This document shows, in pieces, positions 1-12,400 of a DNA stretch of 64,000 bases. Source of the stretch: Limonium bicolor. Lineage: Eukaryota > Streptophyta > Magnoliopsida > Caryophyllales > Plumbaginaceae. Under the pieces are notes generated by a model. The model had not been told where the DNA came from. It searched no databases and saw only the letters and a program-made list of their open reading frames with translations. The translations under genes and the position numbers were made by a program. Positions within the stretch are counted from its first letter, which is position 1. Each line of letters begins with the position of its first letter. Location of the stretch: contig CM041776.1 of the NCBI GenBank assembly GCA_023374045.1, positions 480,117,375-480,181,374 on the forward strand, written 5' to 3'.

Positions 1-513
1 TCATGCCATTTTTTTAATTTAATCTTATTCTAATTTCTTTGGATAGGTGTTACTACGGTTGGACTATCTAGTTGTCTCTTTTCCATCTCGTGTTGTCCGC
101 GCTAACCATCCCTCATCAGGTTGGTATTTAAAATGTTTCAACATAATGTTTTGTTAGATTATTCATGTTTTTCTATTGAAATGAAACTATGGAAAATCAA
201 TTCAAACATAGAATTATCTGTCAGAGATAAACCTGATAGAGTATGTCTTAGATAGTCCCTGTTGGGACTGTCTAATGACCTTTGATCTCACCATCTAGGT
301 TGTGAATGAGCTTATAACATACAAGTCATTGATAATTTTGGTTGCATCACCCTATTGTTCTTCTAGTGTATATATATATCTACACTGGAAGAACTGTAGG
401 GTATTGCTGCTAAAATTATCGATGCTCTGTATATTCTAAACTCGTTCCTAGGTGAGATCGAAAATGATTGGATAGGTTTAGGTTGCAAATTAGTAATAAA
501 AAAGAGGAGATTA
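1..513 (+). other. 5' part of an older TNP2-type CACTA remnant, no recognisable coding
   Basis: No convincing protein is visible here. The stretch precedes, on the same strand, a decayed TNP2 reading frame, so I take it as the upstream or intronic part of the same old transposon. It contains two inverted repeats: a short one at 248-275 (12-bp arms, one mismatch, 4-nt loop) and a long one at 321-430, listed separately. Confidence 0.45.
321..430. repeat. Long imperfect hairpin (50-nt arms, 10-nt loop)
   Basis: Bases 321-370 align without gaps to the reverse complement of 381-430. I count 38 identical positions of 50, and several mismatches would be G-U pairs in RNA. The 10-nt AT-rich loop is 371-380. 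The inner arm halves (331-370) are the best paired. Gap-free arms with scattered mismatches resemble a plant microRNA precursor or a small fold-back element. No target-site duplication is evident around it, and no small-RNA product can be shown from sequence alone. Confidence 0.6.
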
Positions 514-1648
514 GTGGAACGAGTTCACGACATCTGGTGTGGGTTGAAAAAGAAGATGAAACGCTCAGTGATGTACAACGACATATTGGACATCCAGTAC
601 CTACAAGGGGTCAATAAATTTTGTAAGGCCCTTATTGACAATCTTGTACCAAAAGATAAGAGACATATTCGATGTCCTTACACTATTACGGGAATGACTT
701 CAAATACCGAGTTGTGGACAAGATTAAGGATCGTTTAATTCACAGAGTGTTTACATAAGATTATGAAGGCATATCTCAATAGCATGGTCAACATTCAGTA
801 CAAGTGTTTGAATGTGCTGATAATATTGCTTCGGGACAATTAGAAAGGGATGTTTAGTATAATTTTGAAGATACTCAAGATAATTTACTCAGTAGTGATT
901 TAGATGAGGAGGACCATAAAGCAATGATGAAGATGTTGAACAAAATTTTTACAACAAACCCAAAGCTTTTGAAAATCTTATGTAGTCATCTAAGGAACCA
1001 TTGTATAGTGGATGTGATACACAAAAGCTAAACAAATTGAGTGTTGTCTTGAAAGTATTAAATTTGAAGTCGAAGTGTGGATGGAGCGATGTTAGTTTTA
1101 CTGCTCTGCTACAACTACCGAAGGACATACTACCAGAAGACAATGTTATACCCACGACAACTTACGAGGCAAAGAAGTTAATGTGTCCAATGGGTATGGA
1201 ATACAAAAAATACATGTTTGTCTAAATGGGTGTATGTTGTACTGGAAGGAGAATGAGTTGGATGACCGTTGCTCTGAATGTGGGGAATCACGTTATGTAA
1301 AAAAGGATGGGACAAATCACATTAGAACTACATTGGGTTCTCCTGCAAAGGTGTTGGGGTATATTTCAATAATTCCACGATTCAAACGTTATTGGCAATT
1401 CAAAAAGATGCTGAGAACCTCATATGGCATGCTACCCATAGAAAGGACGATAGAAAATTGAGGCATCCAGCCGATTTACCATAATGGAGAAACATTGACA
1501 GAATCTACCATCAGTTTAGTATACACCCAAGAAACATAAGACTTGGTTTATGCACAGATGAGATGAACCCTTATGGCACTTTGAGCAGCGTACACAGTAC
1601 TTAGCCTGTTTTATTGATGATATACATTCTGCCGCCATGGTTGTTGAT
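514..1648 (+). pseudogene. TNP2-type transposase pseudogene, 5' portion (older CACTA)
   Basis: Pieces of a TNP2/Transposase_21-type protein can be read in shifting frames. Near 600-700 the translation has the N-terminal pattern KDKRHIRCPY, which in this family leads to the CPC zinc-binding segment. Around 1130-1310 it reads LPEDNVIPTTTYEAKKLM, then CLNGCMLYWKEN, then a CSECGESRY metal-binding motif, with a frame change near 1200. The end reads toward LPPWLLM at 1630-1648, where the frame is cut by the 5' terminus of the younger CACTA element. It resumes in phase at 62807. Several stops and frameshifts make it a relic. Confidence 0.8.
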
Positions 1649-2225
1649 CACTACAAGAAAACAGCAGTATCACAAACGGAATATTCCGTATGTAAAAGCT
1701 AAACTTTCTTATGTAATGACAATCAGAGATGGAAAATTCCGTAGGAAAATTCCGTCTGTAATAAACGGGTCGGTAATACTATTCCGCCTGTGAAAACAAA
1801 TTCCATCGGTGATATTATTAACTTTTACAGACGGAATATTATGTCTCTGAAAATAATTATCACCTACGGAAATTGCCGTCTCTAAAAATAATTATCACCT
1901 ACGGAAATTTCCGTCTCTGAAAATAATTATCACCTACGGAAATTTTCGTCTCAGATAATAATATCACCTACAGAATATTCCGTCTCAGATAATGGTTATC
2001 ACCTACGGAAAACCTACGTCTTAGAAAATTGTATCACCTACGGAAAGTTCCGTCTCAGATAATGGTTATCACCTACATAATTTTTATGTTTCAGATATTA
2101 TTACCTACGAAATGTCTCACCTCAGAATTACATATCACCTACAGAAAATTCTGTCTCAGATAATCTTATTACCTACGAAATCTTCATCTCATAAGTTATA
2201 TCACCTACGAAATGTGTACCTAATA
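1649..2225. repeat. Left terminal inverted repeat and subterminal repeat array of the CACTA element
   Basis: After the CACTA terminus, about a dozen copies of a TATCACCTACGGAAA-like unit alternate with CCGTCTCAGATAAT-like units, spaced roughly 40-50 bp apart, to about 2220. Dense subterminal repeats of this type bind TnpA in En/Spm elements (established for the family). The array decays inward. Confidence 0.85.
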
Positions 2226-3055
2226 ATTTTCACAAACAAGACACATATAAGCAAAATAATAACAATTTTACATTGCTGAAACACCTGGGACAGTTTACAT
2301 TCATAACTAAAGCAGTTTTTATCTATAGTCACAATATTCCCCCAAATACTCTTCATAACTAGCTAGAAAAGATGTTTCTCATAAGAATTCGAATACTACA
2401 ACGCTCAAATCCTACCAAAAAGTTCACAGTATTCAAGTTTACTGATGACTGACAATCATTTTCACAATTGCATCATATAGAAAACACATATTCTTCACTT
2501 GATAGCTTCATGTCCCTTGAATTCAACTACTTCAAATCTACAAAAAGAAAAAAAAAACACAACTACTTCAATATGAAGCTCTTCACTTTCGTGTACAGCT
2601 ACTAGCTCATGGACAACAACCAAGCGATGATCATCAATAATGATAAGTCACATGTTAGATAGAGAATCACAATAAATGAGAGAGCATCAAATTCGAGAAC
2701 CAGTGCTGCTACTGCTAGTTACTAGTTTCTCAGTAGGAATAGTATTTAGAAAGAAAGAAATTGTCCCTTTCAACTCAAAACCCGCGGTTAAGTTACATCA
2801 CTGAAGCAGCAGCTCTAACATAACATTATTGCACCAGCTAGCTAGTCACGCACACCTTGTCATATAGTAATAGCAGAAGTGATTACAAAGCCGTTAAAAA
2901 AAATTAAAAAATGTCTTGAGTTTCAGAAACACAGGCATAGTCTTCCAGAAATAGTAGAAGTGTGGTCAGGAAGCTCAATCAAGCTACTTCATCAGACGAA
3001 AAGTTTATAGGATAGATTATTTTCAAATAATTAAGTTTGTTATTTGTCTTCATGG
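2226..3055. other. CACTA internal non-coding stretch
   Basis: This lies between the subterminal repeats and the captured GH9 fragment. No protein motif is visible on either strand. A 21-bp segment near 2946-2966 (CAGAAATAGTAGAAGTGT core) recurs with one change near 3756-3776, just outside the right arm of the inverted repeat that bounds the GH9 fragment. The two copies thus frame the captured segment as an imperfect direct repeat. Confidence 0.5.
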
Positions 3056-3091
3056 CTGGAATTATGTTATAGAAAACGCTGACCATGTTGG
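3056..3091. repeat. Left arm of a perfect 36-bp inverted repeat bounding the GH9 fragment
   Basis: Bases 3056-3091 are the exact reverse complement of 3724-3759. Identity ends abruptly on both sides. The 632-bp spacer is almost entirely the endoglucanase gene fragment. Confidence 0.9.
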
Positions 3092-3723
3092 TGGTAATCC
3101 TTGGGATTTTGGTTGGGATTGGAAGAATGCTAGGATTAACATACTAGAAGCAAAGGTAAGCAAAAACACCACACTCAAGACTCAACTAGTGTCATTGTCA
3201 TAGCATCACTAACATATCACTTGAGGGCAATTAATTTGTAGATGGAAAAGGCTAATGAACGGTATGCTGGTTCATTCATAGCCAATTCCAACTTGTTCAT
3301 ATGCTCAATATTGCCAGAGTCACCCACACGAATAGTCAACTATTCTCCAGGTAAATATAACCAAAATTTTCACTCAAATCATATTCTGATTCTCTTCAGT
3401 ATCCACTATCTAAATCACTAGCTAAATCATTTTTCAAGATCCTGAATAAATAGTTTTTTCTTGCCCTTACAGGGGGACTCATTTTGGGTTCTGGAAGCAA
3501 TCTCCAACACATATCCTACTCCCTCATAGCTGTCATTTACGCCAATTCATTCCCTGACCGTCATGTCCAATGTGGCAATATAATAATCTCACCCAACAAA
3601 ATCATAGACCTGGCAAAATTCCAAGCAAACTACATTTTGGGAAGCAATCCACTTAAAACGTCGTACATGGTTGGATACGGTAAACGCTTTCCGCTAAGGA
3701 TACACCACCGGGGCTCATCTCTT
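3092..3723 (+). pseudogene. Captured GH9 endoglucanase gene fragment, three exons with introns
   Basis: Spliced translation gives the C-terminal part of a plant glycoside hydrolase family 9 endo-1,4-beta-glucanase, a cell-wall enzyme. Exon A (to 3155) reads GWDWKNARINILEAK. Exon B (3242-3350) reads SNLFICSILPESPTR. Exon C (3473-3723) starts GGLILGSGSNLQHISYS and ends in the family signature around NPLKTSYMVGYG and IHHRGSSLP. Junctions fit GT-AG introns (3156-3241 and 3351-3472), and phases are kept. The catalytic N-terminal half and the residues after SSLP are missing. Retained introns mean capture from genomic DNA rather than from mRNA. It lies on the strand opposite the transposase genes. 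It cannot make a functional enzyme; a chimeric transcript is possible but unproven. Confidence 0.88.
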
Positions 3724-3759
3724 CCAACATGGTCAGCGTTTTCTATAACATAATTCCAG
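3724..3759. repeat. Right arm of the perfect 36-bp inverted repeat bounding the GH9 fragment
   Basis: This is the exact inverted copy of 3056-3091. GH9 homology stops at its inner edge, just after the SSLP codons, so the arm marks the end of the captured DNA. Confidence 0.9.
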
Positions 3760-3891
3760 AAATAGCAGAAGTGTATGACCAATGCCTAATCTGATGAGCA
3801 ATTAAATTACTAAATATATAGGGACAAAATCCCATTAGGATTGGTATAAAAAGGCTTGATTAAATTATATTCAAAGTATAAGATCCATACC

Positions 3892-5115
3892 TCAATACGA
3901 AACATCATAAGAATCTATCTCCTCATCTTTGTCATGCGAGTTACCGTTTGGAGCCTTTGAAGATCCACCACCAGATCCATTAGCATTGGTTGAAGTGCCA
4001 CGTCTGAATTGACCGAACATTTCAGCCAATTGTAGCAAGCAATCCTTAATCTCGTCTTGAGTTTCAACAAAACCTTTCATTTCTTTCTTCATAGTCGACA
4101 TGTCTTCACGTAATTGGTCAAATTCAGATGGATTACTCAAACATTTTGTTGCTGGTCCACAAGCAGAGGAAGCTGTTTCACAAGGGGAGCTTGATGGATT
4201 ATATATTTGTTTTGCCCGTGGTGTAGTGCTAAAACCATATACATGAGTCTGTGTAGTCTTCATTCCTCCAATTGCCTTGCACCAAGCATCGGGGTCAAAT
4301 TCAGGATGTTCATCATGATCTAGACCATACTTCTCCTCCAGACAAGACATATATGATTGCTATGGAAAACGTATAATTAAAATTAATACAAAATTATTCA
4401 ACAAGTGTTTGAAAGAAAAAAAAATATGCATAGTCAATCTAAAAATACTCACAGAAACACTTTTAGATTTTAGATCGACATAATCACCAGTGCCCCTCTT
4501 GCGCTTGGGTGTTCGATCAAAAACCTCACCAAATGTAGCTGGTCGTTGTTTTTCCTGTGACTATACATGCAACAAACAATTTTTTTATATAACTAGATGA
4601 AAGTTTAATGAATAATTTTTATTTATACAGACGTGAGTATCAAAATAATACCATACGATATCCATGAACTGCAAATGGGAATGATCCACCAGTATGCTTT
4701 GTAATTCCTCCATCCTTCTTTGTGAGCCGGTTTTGCTTATTTTTTTCAGATTTCATTTTCCATGCTGAAGTATTCCAGTAAGTGTCAACAAGTCTATTCC
4801 ATATATCGACTCTAATCCAACCTTCATTGTAGTCTTTACATTCTCTAATATCACTGACACCAAAATGCTCATTCCCTTTCTTTCTTTCCTCATCCATCAT
4901 TCCTTTAAATCGATTTTGACATGATAGTTCCCAAACCTTTCTAACATTGACATGGTCATCAGGGCCCATGTAAATTTTTCTTGTTATTAATAGAAAAAAA
5001 CATTAGCAATATTTATTCGGGTGTGCAGTTGGCATGACCTTTTTTGCTGGAGCTTGAAGAGATTCATCGCCTCCAATGGTTGCTTTAGACTTATTTGCTC
5101 ACGTTTTTGCCATGA
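3892..5115 (-). pseudogene. TnpA/Ptta-like protein gene of the CACTA element (Transposase_24 type)
   Basis: Four coding pieces read right to left. Exon 1 starts near 5115 (MAKT, then an in-frame TGA, then ANKSKATIGGDE). Exon 2 ends at about 4652 and contains WKMKSEKNKQNRL and GGITKHTGGSFPF, the core of the plant Ptta/En-Spm transposase family. Exon 3 is about 4560-4453 (FGEVFDRTPKRKRGTGDYVD). The last exon (about 4365-3892) has WCKAIGGMKTTQTHVYGF, a coiled-coil-like stretch and an acidic tail. GT-AG junctions are plausible between them. In En/Spm the TnpA-type protein binds subterminal repeats and cooperates with TNP2. The early TGA, if real, breaks the frame unless translation starts later; exon limits are by eye. 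Confidence 0.75.
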
Positions 5116-5239
5116 TTCCTGCAAAGTAAAGGAACTGAACTAAACGCACATTGACAAACAAATTACGCATAAAACAACCCAAAAAACATAACATACATAA
5201 AATCATTCAATATTAACATACTCAAGGATATAATTGGTT

Positions 5240-6758
5240 CTATATATCATCTTCATTTTCATCCTCCTCCTCACTTCCTTTTAAGTGTTCATCACCACCT
5301 TCACTGTCTTCTTCTTCACTCAAATGTTCCCTACTTTCATCATTACCTTCAAATGAATCTTCATCAGATTGAGCTTCATTGTCATCCTCTAGTTTTATCC
5401 GATTATCTTCTCTTATCTGTTCCTCTTGAGTTACCACTTCTAATTCACCATGATCAACTAATGTCAAATCATCAAGGTCATCACTGATTTCATTACTTGT
5501 TCGATTAGTGAATCTAGCTTCTTGGTAAACTCCATCGCTGAAATCCAACTCCTCTTCTATTCTCATCGTTGCAAGATTATATCTACTTCTAGCTTTTGTC
5601 TTGAACACAGCCCACCAGTTTTGACAATTTTTGTTTGTAGAAGAATATGGGTTGTAGTATACTTGCTGACATTGGTGGGCTAGCACAAAAGGCTCATTAC
5701 TCCCAAGCACTGACTTATAATTAACTTCAACTAGACCATGTTGAGGATCAACTCGAATCCCTTTTGTTGTGTCAAACCAACGACATTTGAAAAGTACAAC
5801 TTTATTTCCTACTCTAAAGTACTCAAGCTCAATAATATCTTCTATCACACCATAAAAGTCATGAGCATAGACATTATAACAATCGCTTATCACACAAACA
5901 CCACAATTCATTGTTGATCGGGAGCTTCCATACTCCTTTGTATGAAATTTGAAACCATTCACGAAATAGCCTTTGTAACAAATAGCCAAGCGAGAAGGTC
6001 CATGTGCAAGTTGAGCAATTTGATGATCAACTTCACTTGAATGATCGGAAACCTAATGCGGTGTAGAAGTTGTATAAATAGTTTTCTAGGTTAGAAAGTT
6101 CAAAAACCTGAATACTAGCATTAGAGTCTTACGTATTCCTTAAGCCATCATGGAAAAGTAGTATCTCTTACTTTCTCTCTATCACTGATATGCGGCGTCA
6201 TCTGTTTTACCATGGAATCAAACATCCTACACCATTGATGTATTGTACGAGTCAAAATCTAGTTCAAAAATAATAGATTTTATGTAGTTCCCGTGAGATT
6301 GTATGCTTACTCAATATAAGGCGTCATTTCGTCACAATTCTTGAGGACATACATTTCAGCAGCCAGATACTCCACATTGCTCAAATATCTGGAATTAGTT
6401 GTTTTTGGTCCAATTGGCCGTCCAAAATGCTTGAAAATGGAAAGATGTCTTGTGTCATCCATTTCACCTCCATCATCATTTCGTGGAACTTGAGTGAACC
6501 TTGTTTCTACACCTTCTTCAAAGTATAATGCACAAAAGGAGGCAATCTCTTCAACAAAATATGCTTCACAGATCGAGCCTTCAACACATGCTTGGTTTTT
6601 AACTTTTTTTTCAAGTGGTGTAGAAACCTAATCAACAAATTAACTGAAACTAAGTACGTAGTTAAGTATGATATCCGATAAGTATATATATCATCGTTTA
6701 CCTCTCAAAAGGATACATCCATCGATAATGGACTGGTCCACCCACTTTTGCTTCATAT
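5240..6758 (-). pseudogene. TNP2 transposase, 3' portion (DUF4218 and DUF4216 regions)
   Basis: This is the continuation of the TNP2 frame broken at 25165. From 6758 downward it reads EAKVGGPVHYRWMYPFER, a DUF4218 hallmark. An intron to about 6629 follows, then the next exon (VKNQACVEGSICEAYFVEE) to near 6311. Further short exons lead to 5989-5240, which contains GYFVNGFKFHTKEYG, the DUF4216 domain usual at the TNP2 C-terminus, and a long Asp/Glu-rich tail. A stop is visible in the exon near 6135. TNP2 is the catalytic transposase of CACTA elements. Joined across the CATAT duplication the reading phase is exact, proving that the retrotransposon landed in the gene. Confidence 0.85.
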
Positions 6759-9498
6759 TGAAATACCCCTAAATTAATTTAAATTAATTTAGGGGATTTC
6801 TTTTATTAAACCATAAATAATACTATTAATATTAAATTATGGTATGGAATTATGAATATTAAATTATTATATGGAATTGTGAAATTTATTTAGGGGTTTT
6901 CTCCTATTTAACCCTAATTATTATACATTATTATAGTATTATGAATTTAATAATAAGATTTATAAGTCAATAAATCTTGGGAAAATTTCTAAACACTCCA
7001 AATATATTATAAAGATTTTAGGAAGTGTTGGAACATTGTTTTGAAACATAAAAGTCAATATAAAATTCTAGAAACCTTAAAGCTTATTAAGCCTTGCTAG
7101 AGTTGACTTTTTGAGAATGGTCAAACCAGGCCATGAAACCTATACCAATAAATAGGTTATAAAAACCATGAAGATCGATAAAAAAACGTTAAAAACGGAT
7201 CATCCTAGCCAAAGTTATGATAAATTGAAGTTTAGAGCCAAAATTTTGAAGGATGCTGACGTGTCCAGGACACGTGTCGCGCCCAGTCAGCACCGAGTCA
7301 CTCAATCAGTTGAGTTTCTAGCGGTTTTGGCATGTCAACAGGCGATCTTTAGACACCTATATCTTTTTCCCTACTCCACCATTTGGTATGCCGTTTGTTT
7401 CATTCGATTCTCCTATCTTTCCTCTTTCCAACCATTACTCACACACATCTACTAACTCCTTCTACAATGATCGGAAAGTTGATCCAAAGTTACCTCCTCG
7501 CGAGTTCGTAACCCAGAACTGCAGTTTTTCCTGAAATCGGGTAAACTTCGTCACGCCATAACTTCTTCATTTCTCATCCAAATTTCGTGTTCTGTAGCTT
7601 GTTTTGAAGATCTCTAATCCCTCTACAACTTTCATGTTGATGGCCAAGGCTTATTCGCACTGGTTTGGGAGATAAATCTGTCTAAAGTAGCCTACTCGAT
7701 CACGGTCGGAAATCTGCCCAGTTCATCCCGAAACCAACTAGGTAAACACGGATCTTATGAGATCTGTAACTTTCTCCCTAGTTCATCAAATTCAATGATT
7801 CTTCCACTAACATCTAGAGTTACATGTCTAGTTTCGATTGTGATAGGTTTCATGAATCAAATCTCTCTCAGTTGGTGCGAGTTGATTCGAGAAGAGGCAT
7901 ACCTGAACCGCACATAAAATACCGATTTCCAGAATTCCCGATTTTGATTCACCCCGTTAATGCAATTCCGGTGAGTTTCCGATCAAATTTCTCCATGGTT
8001 TCCATTCGAAATATCATCATCGATCAAACCCACATACCAATTTAGTCTATTATGCATTACAATGGGAGAATTTGTCAAAATTGAATTCGAACAAAACTGT
8101 GAACCCTAACTTCGAACCCAGATTCGAAACTACTCGATTCCGCATGATAATTGGGGAAATAGGTACCGTTAGAACCGGATTTTGATTACGAATCGATAGG
8201 AACAAGAATCATCGAATTTGGTTCTGTAGATTGTGAGAAAAACGAGATTTAGTACTCGATCCCCTTATTACCTTCGCTGATGAACTCGAGAGTTCTGGGC
8301 CGTCCGATCGCGGTTAATAAACATGGACGGCCGAGATTAGATCGTGGGGATTTAAGAAGTATTAAGTGAATATGTTTTCTAGAATAAAGTCCTAACTTGC
8401 TAGATTTATTTAATGGCCTTCCCGAATGTATTTTGACTTGAAATTTTAACCATAGATTCCTTATAAAATCTAGTTTATTTTGACGTAAATTAATATGGGT
8501 TTTGAGTTTTTAAACATAAGTTATGATTTTTTCAAGTTACGAGTATTATGGAATTATTTGGATAATTTAAAATAATATTTTTATGAAATAAAAATTTTAT
8601 AATATGTCTAAAATGTTATAGTTACTATATATTTAATTTGGGGATTTTTGGACAATTGTAAATGGGTCTAAAAATTGTGTTTATGAGTTTTTCATAAGAA
8701 TAACTTATAATATATGGTTTTTAATGTAATCAAAAATTAAAGTATAGTTGATTAATGAACTTTATAGGTTGGGGAAAATATAATAAGACTGATTAACATT
8801 TAATACAGTATGTTTATAAATATTTTGGGTACTAACTTTAAGTGAAGTAAAAATTGTTACATATATTTATATATATTTATATGAGAGAAATAAATAGAAA
8901 CTTATATTAAATCAAGGAATTTAACTAAACTACATTTTATTTATTATATATAATATGGAAGCTAATATGTTTAACGAAAACTAAGGGAAATACTTTATTT
9001 TATAAACCATATATTGGATGTAGCTATGTGTAAAAGTTAGTATAAATAATTAAGTGCAATAAAGCTACACAAGGAATGTCTTGAATAAATCCTAATATAT
9101 ATACACATAAAAAACTACATAAATAAAAGAAATAAAATGTCTTATAGAAAATATAATATGAAGGAATTAGTGAGATAAACTAAACCTCTACATAATACTA
9201 ATAAAAGAATACTATATGAGGCGGTATTAAATTAAGATTATTAATCTTAAGGAGTTATCTTTGAATTTCTAAGATTTATATAAACCGTATTAAAATACAT
9301 GTATAATATTAGTCAACGACCATAATGTAAGTCTGTAATTGGGTTAAGTAATTAATAAGTTAAAATTTAGGAAAAAATTGTGATTAGATTACATAAAATG
9401 TTACACAAATAGATCTTATTCTAGAATTAATGATAAATAAATGTAATACTTTTACATCTAAATGTTCTTAATATATAAACAATAATAAAGTAAATAAA

Positions 9499-12400
9499 TG
9501 AAATACCCCAAACCTTGGTATGTTGTTTAAATGTTTAAATATGTTATCTAAAGGCTAAAAAGTGCCTTAGGAACATCAGTGTATAGTTTAAACCATAGTT
9601 AAAACACAATAAAACACTAAGACACGGTGTGAGCAAAAACATGCTCTAAGCTATGAGCGAACTTGGTTAGGACCCAAAGAGCCTACCAAGGCTTAATAAT
9701 ATTCAAGTATGATTTAATAAGACTAATTAAGTCCTTAGGAAACTTTGGTAGACAATGAAACCAAACAAAACACAAATAAATACCTTAAAGTCAATAAGAG
9801 CAAAAATGTGCTCTAAGCTTGGGATAAATTTGTGTAAGACCTAATGGTCATACCTACACCTTATAAATATGTTAATGAACATATTAAATCAATTACTAAA
9901 GAAAACCAAGCTTGAAAACAGGTTAAAACACAAAAAGTGCTTTAAGGAGTCTTAAAGCACGTTTTTGAAAAATTGTCTTGTAAATGAGTTTTGAATGGCT
10001 AAATGTCCATCATTACTCTTTAATTAACATGTGTACTATATAGTATCACATTTGGAAGTCTATATCAATGGGAAATCAAAAATTTCACTTCTATGTGCCT
10101 TGTTTTTGTGAATAGTGATTTTTTATAAGCTAGTTGTAACATATGTTGTTATAAGTAATTAAATTGACCAACAAAGACTATAATACCCTTAATGATATAA
10201 AGAGGGCCGGTTTTTGTAGTAATGAGTCACCAAACATGTTAACTTGTTAAGTAAATAAAGGTGACTCATAGGTTACTATTTGCTTTAAGTTATAAATATC
10301 TTAAAAAGCAAAACCAATCTCATTTCTCCCTTCCTCCTTCGTTTCACACGGTTTCTAAGCCTTCTTCTACCTCTCTTCTTTCTGTTCTCACGGTAATGCT
10401 ACAGCAACAGCACCAAATGCCATCTTCCATTGCCAATATTTCTTGGCTCACTTAACCAAATCAAAAACAAACACCACCATTCTCTTCCTCTCATCAAGCT
10501 CTTCATTTCTATCTTCTCAAAACTTCAAGAGCCCCATTTCAGTGCCATGGAGTTCCACCATTTAAGGAGCTTGAGCTTGTCTTTCCACATATTATTGATC
10601 TCCTTTGCTTCTAGGTAAGGAATCTCAAAGAAAAATCAAGTTTCCTCCATGTTTTGTGTGTGACCGAAAATACTCATTGATGGAGCTCTTTATGTGACTT
10701 TGTTCTAGCTTCATTCCAATCTCTTATGGACTAGGTGGAGTCCTCTCTTCATAGATATTCAAACTCCCTTCAAAGATCAAGGTAAAACAACTACATTAAT
10801 GTTTTTGAAATAATGTAAACCTAGGGTTTACAATGAGATGAAGCATAAAGCTTATATACTCATTTCAATATTGGTATATTGTTTAGTAGTTGACAAGGAA
10901 CCAAATGCCTTACCGGTTTTGTAAGGAAACAAGAAAGAAGTTTGAGTGGAAAAGAGGTAAATATGCTATCTCAATGTGGTTTAATGCCTTAGGAGAAATG
11001 AGCTTATAATGCTTGCTAAAACTACCTAAAGAGCAAATGGTGAATGACTTAGTAAGGTGTTCTCAAGGAGACTAGTAAAGGAACATATGTCTTGGTGTGT
11101 GTAATTGCAGGTCAAAGGCTTATGTATTGAGGAAATTCAGTGTTTAAGGATTATGCAATTTAAGGGCCTAAGAGCCATGTTATTTAAGGGCCTAAGTGCC
11201 AAGCAAGTTTAATTATGCACTATATTGTGATGTAGTGTAAATTTGGTGAAGTTTTGTGAGTGATAGTGTTCTTGATGGATTTAGGTGTTCTTGAGTGTTT
11301 AATGGTGAAAACTATGAGCTTTGGAATGATGATGTGCTAAGAGAACCTATGGCAAAATTTGTATAATGTATAAGGAGTTTTAAGTGCTTAAATGAACTTG
11401 GGTGAACTAGGAATTGTTAGGAATGGATACATGCTTCACTAAGGAAGAAAACATGCATTAAGGTGTTCTAAGGTGCTATAAGGATTTAGGCATTTGTCTT
11501 GGAAGTTCTAGAAATCCAATGAGTGTTTTTAGGATGTATTTAAGTCTTGGAGAAGTTTGTTTAAGGTTTAGGTAATGTTGATGAATAAGGAGAAAATGAT
11601 GTTTAGGTAAGGTTTTGAGAAAGGAATTCAGGAAGTTGTGAAAAGAGGATTTGGTAAATTAAGGAGGAAGTGTAAGCTTGTAAAAGGAATTGTAAGAATG
11701 ACATAAGGAGTTTTGATATGTAAGAAAGGATGTTTGAATGATGATGTTTGTGTAGAAGATATGTCCTGGTATAATGGTTAGAATAGGCATGAAACATCAC
11801 TTAGAAACCTAAGGAGAAGATACTATAAGTGTTGGAAGCTTTGGAGGAATTTGGTTAAGTGTTTAAAGATTTGGAAATTGAATGTTTTGCCGTGTCCGAA
11901 CTTCCGTCCGGACATGGAAGTTCGGACAGGCTCTGTTGGGTAAAGGATTTTCCCACTCTCGAACTGTGTCCGAACTTGGGAAGTCCGGACACAAGTTCGG
12001 ACGTGACTGTTTCTATCTGGGATTTACTCTCGAACTGTGTCCGAACTTGGGAAGTCCGGACACAAGTTCGGACGTGTGTGTGGTTTTCAGTATTAGGTCG
12101 CGGCTTGCGTCCGAACTTGGAGGTTCGGACACAAGTTCGGACAAGGCGTTGTATGGCCCAAAACATTTGTTAAAGGTTATAAAATGATGGGGATTGATGG
12201 TTAATGATGTTATGAGGTTGTTAAGGACATGTTAAGTGAGTTATAATGATGATTGAGTGGGTGAAAGGTTGTGTTACAATGTGAAAGTAAAAGAAGATAA
12301 ATGTGAAGTTATTTAGTTAATTTATGGGTTAATCCTGGTTATTCGATGTTACACAAACATGTTACCCCCAATGTTAATGAAAACAACTTGAATGTTACCA

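Noticed and set aside
3484..3753. GH9 frame as an independent functional gene
   Set aside because: Lacks the N-terminal catalytic half and the true C-terminus, and its end lies in an inverted repeat; it is a captured fragment.
11855..12187. Overlapping 100-codon frames on both strands with repeated FGH/RTC words
   Set aside because: Created by the TCCGAAC palindrome cluster; symmetric frames on both strands are expected from palindromes.
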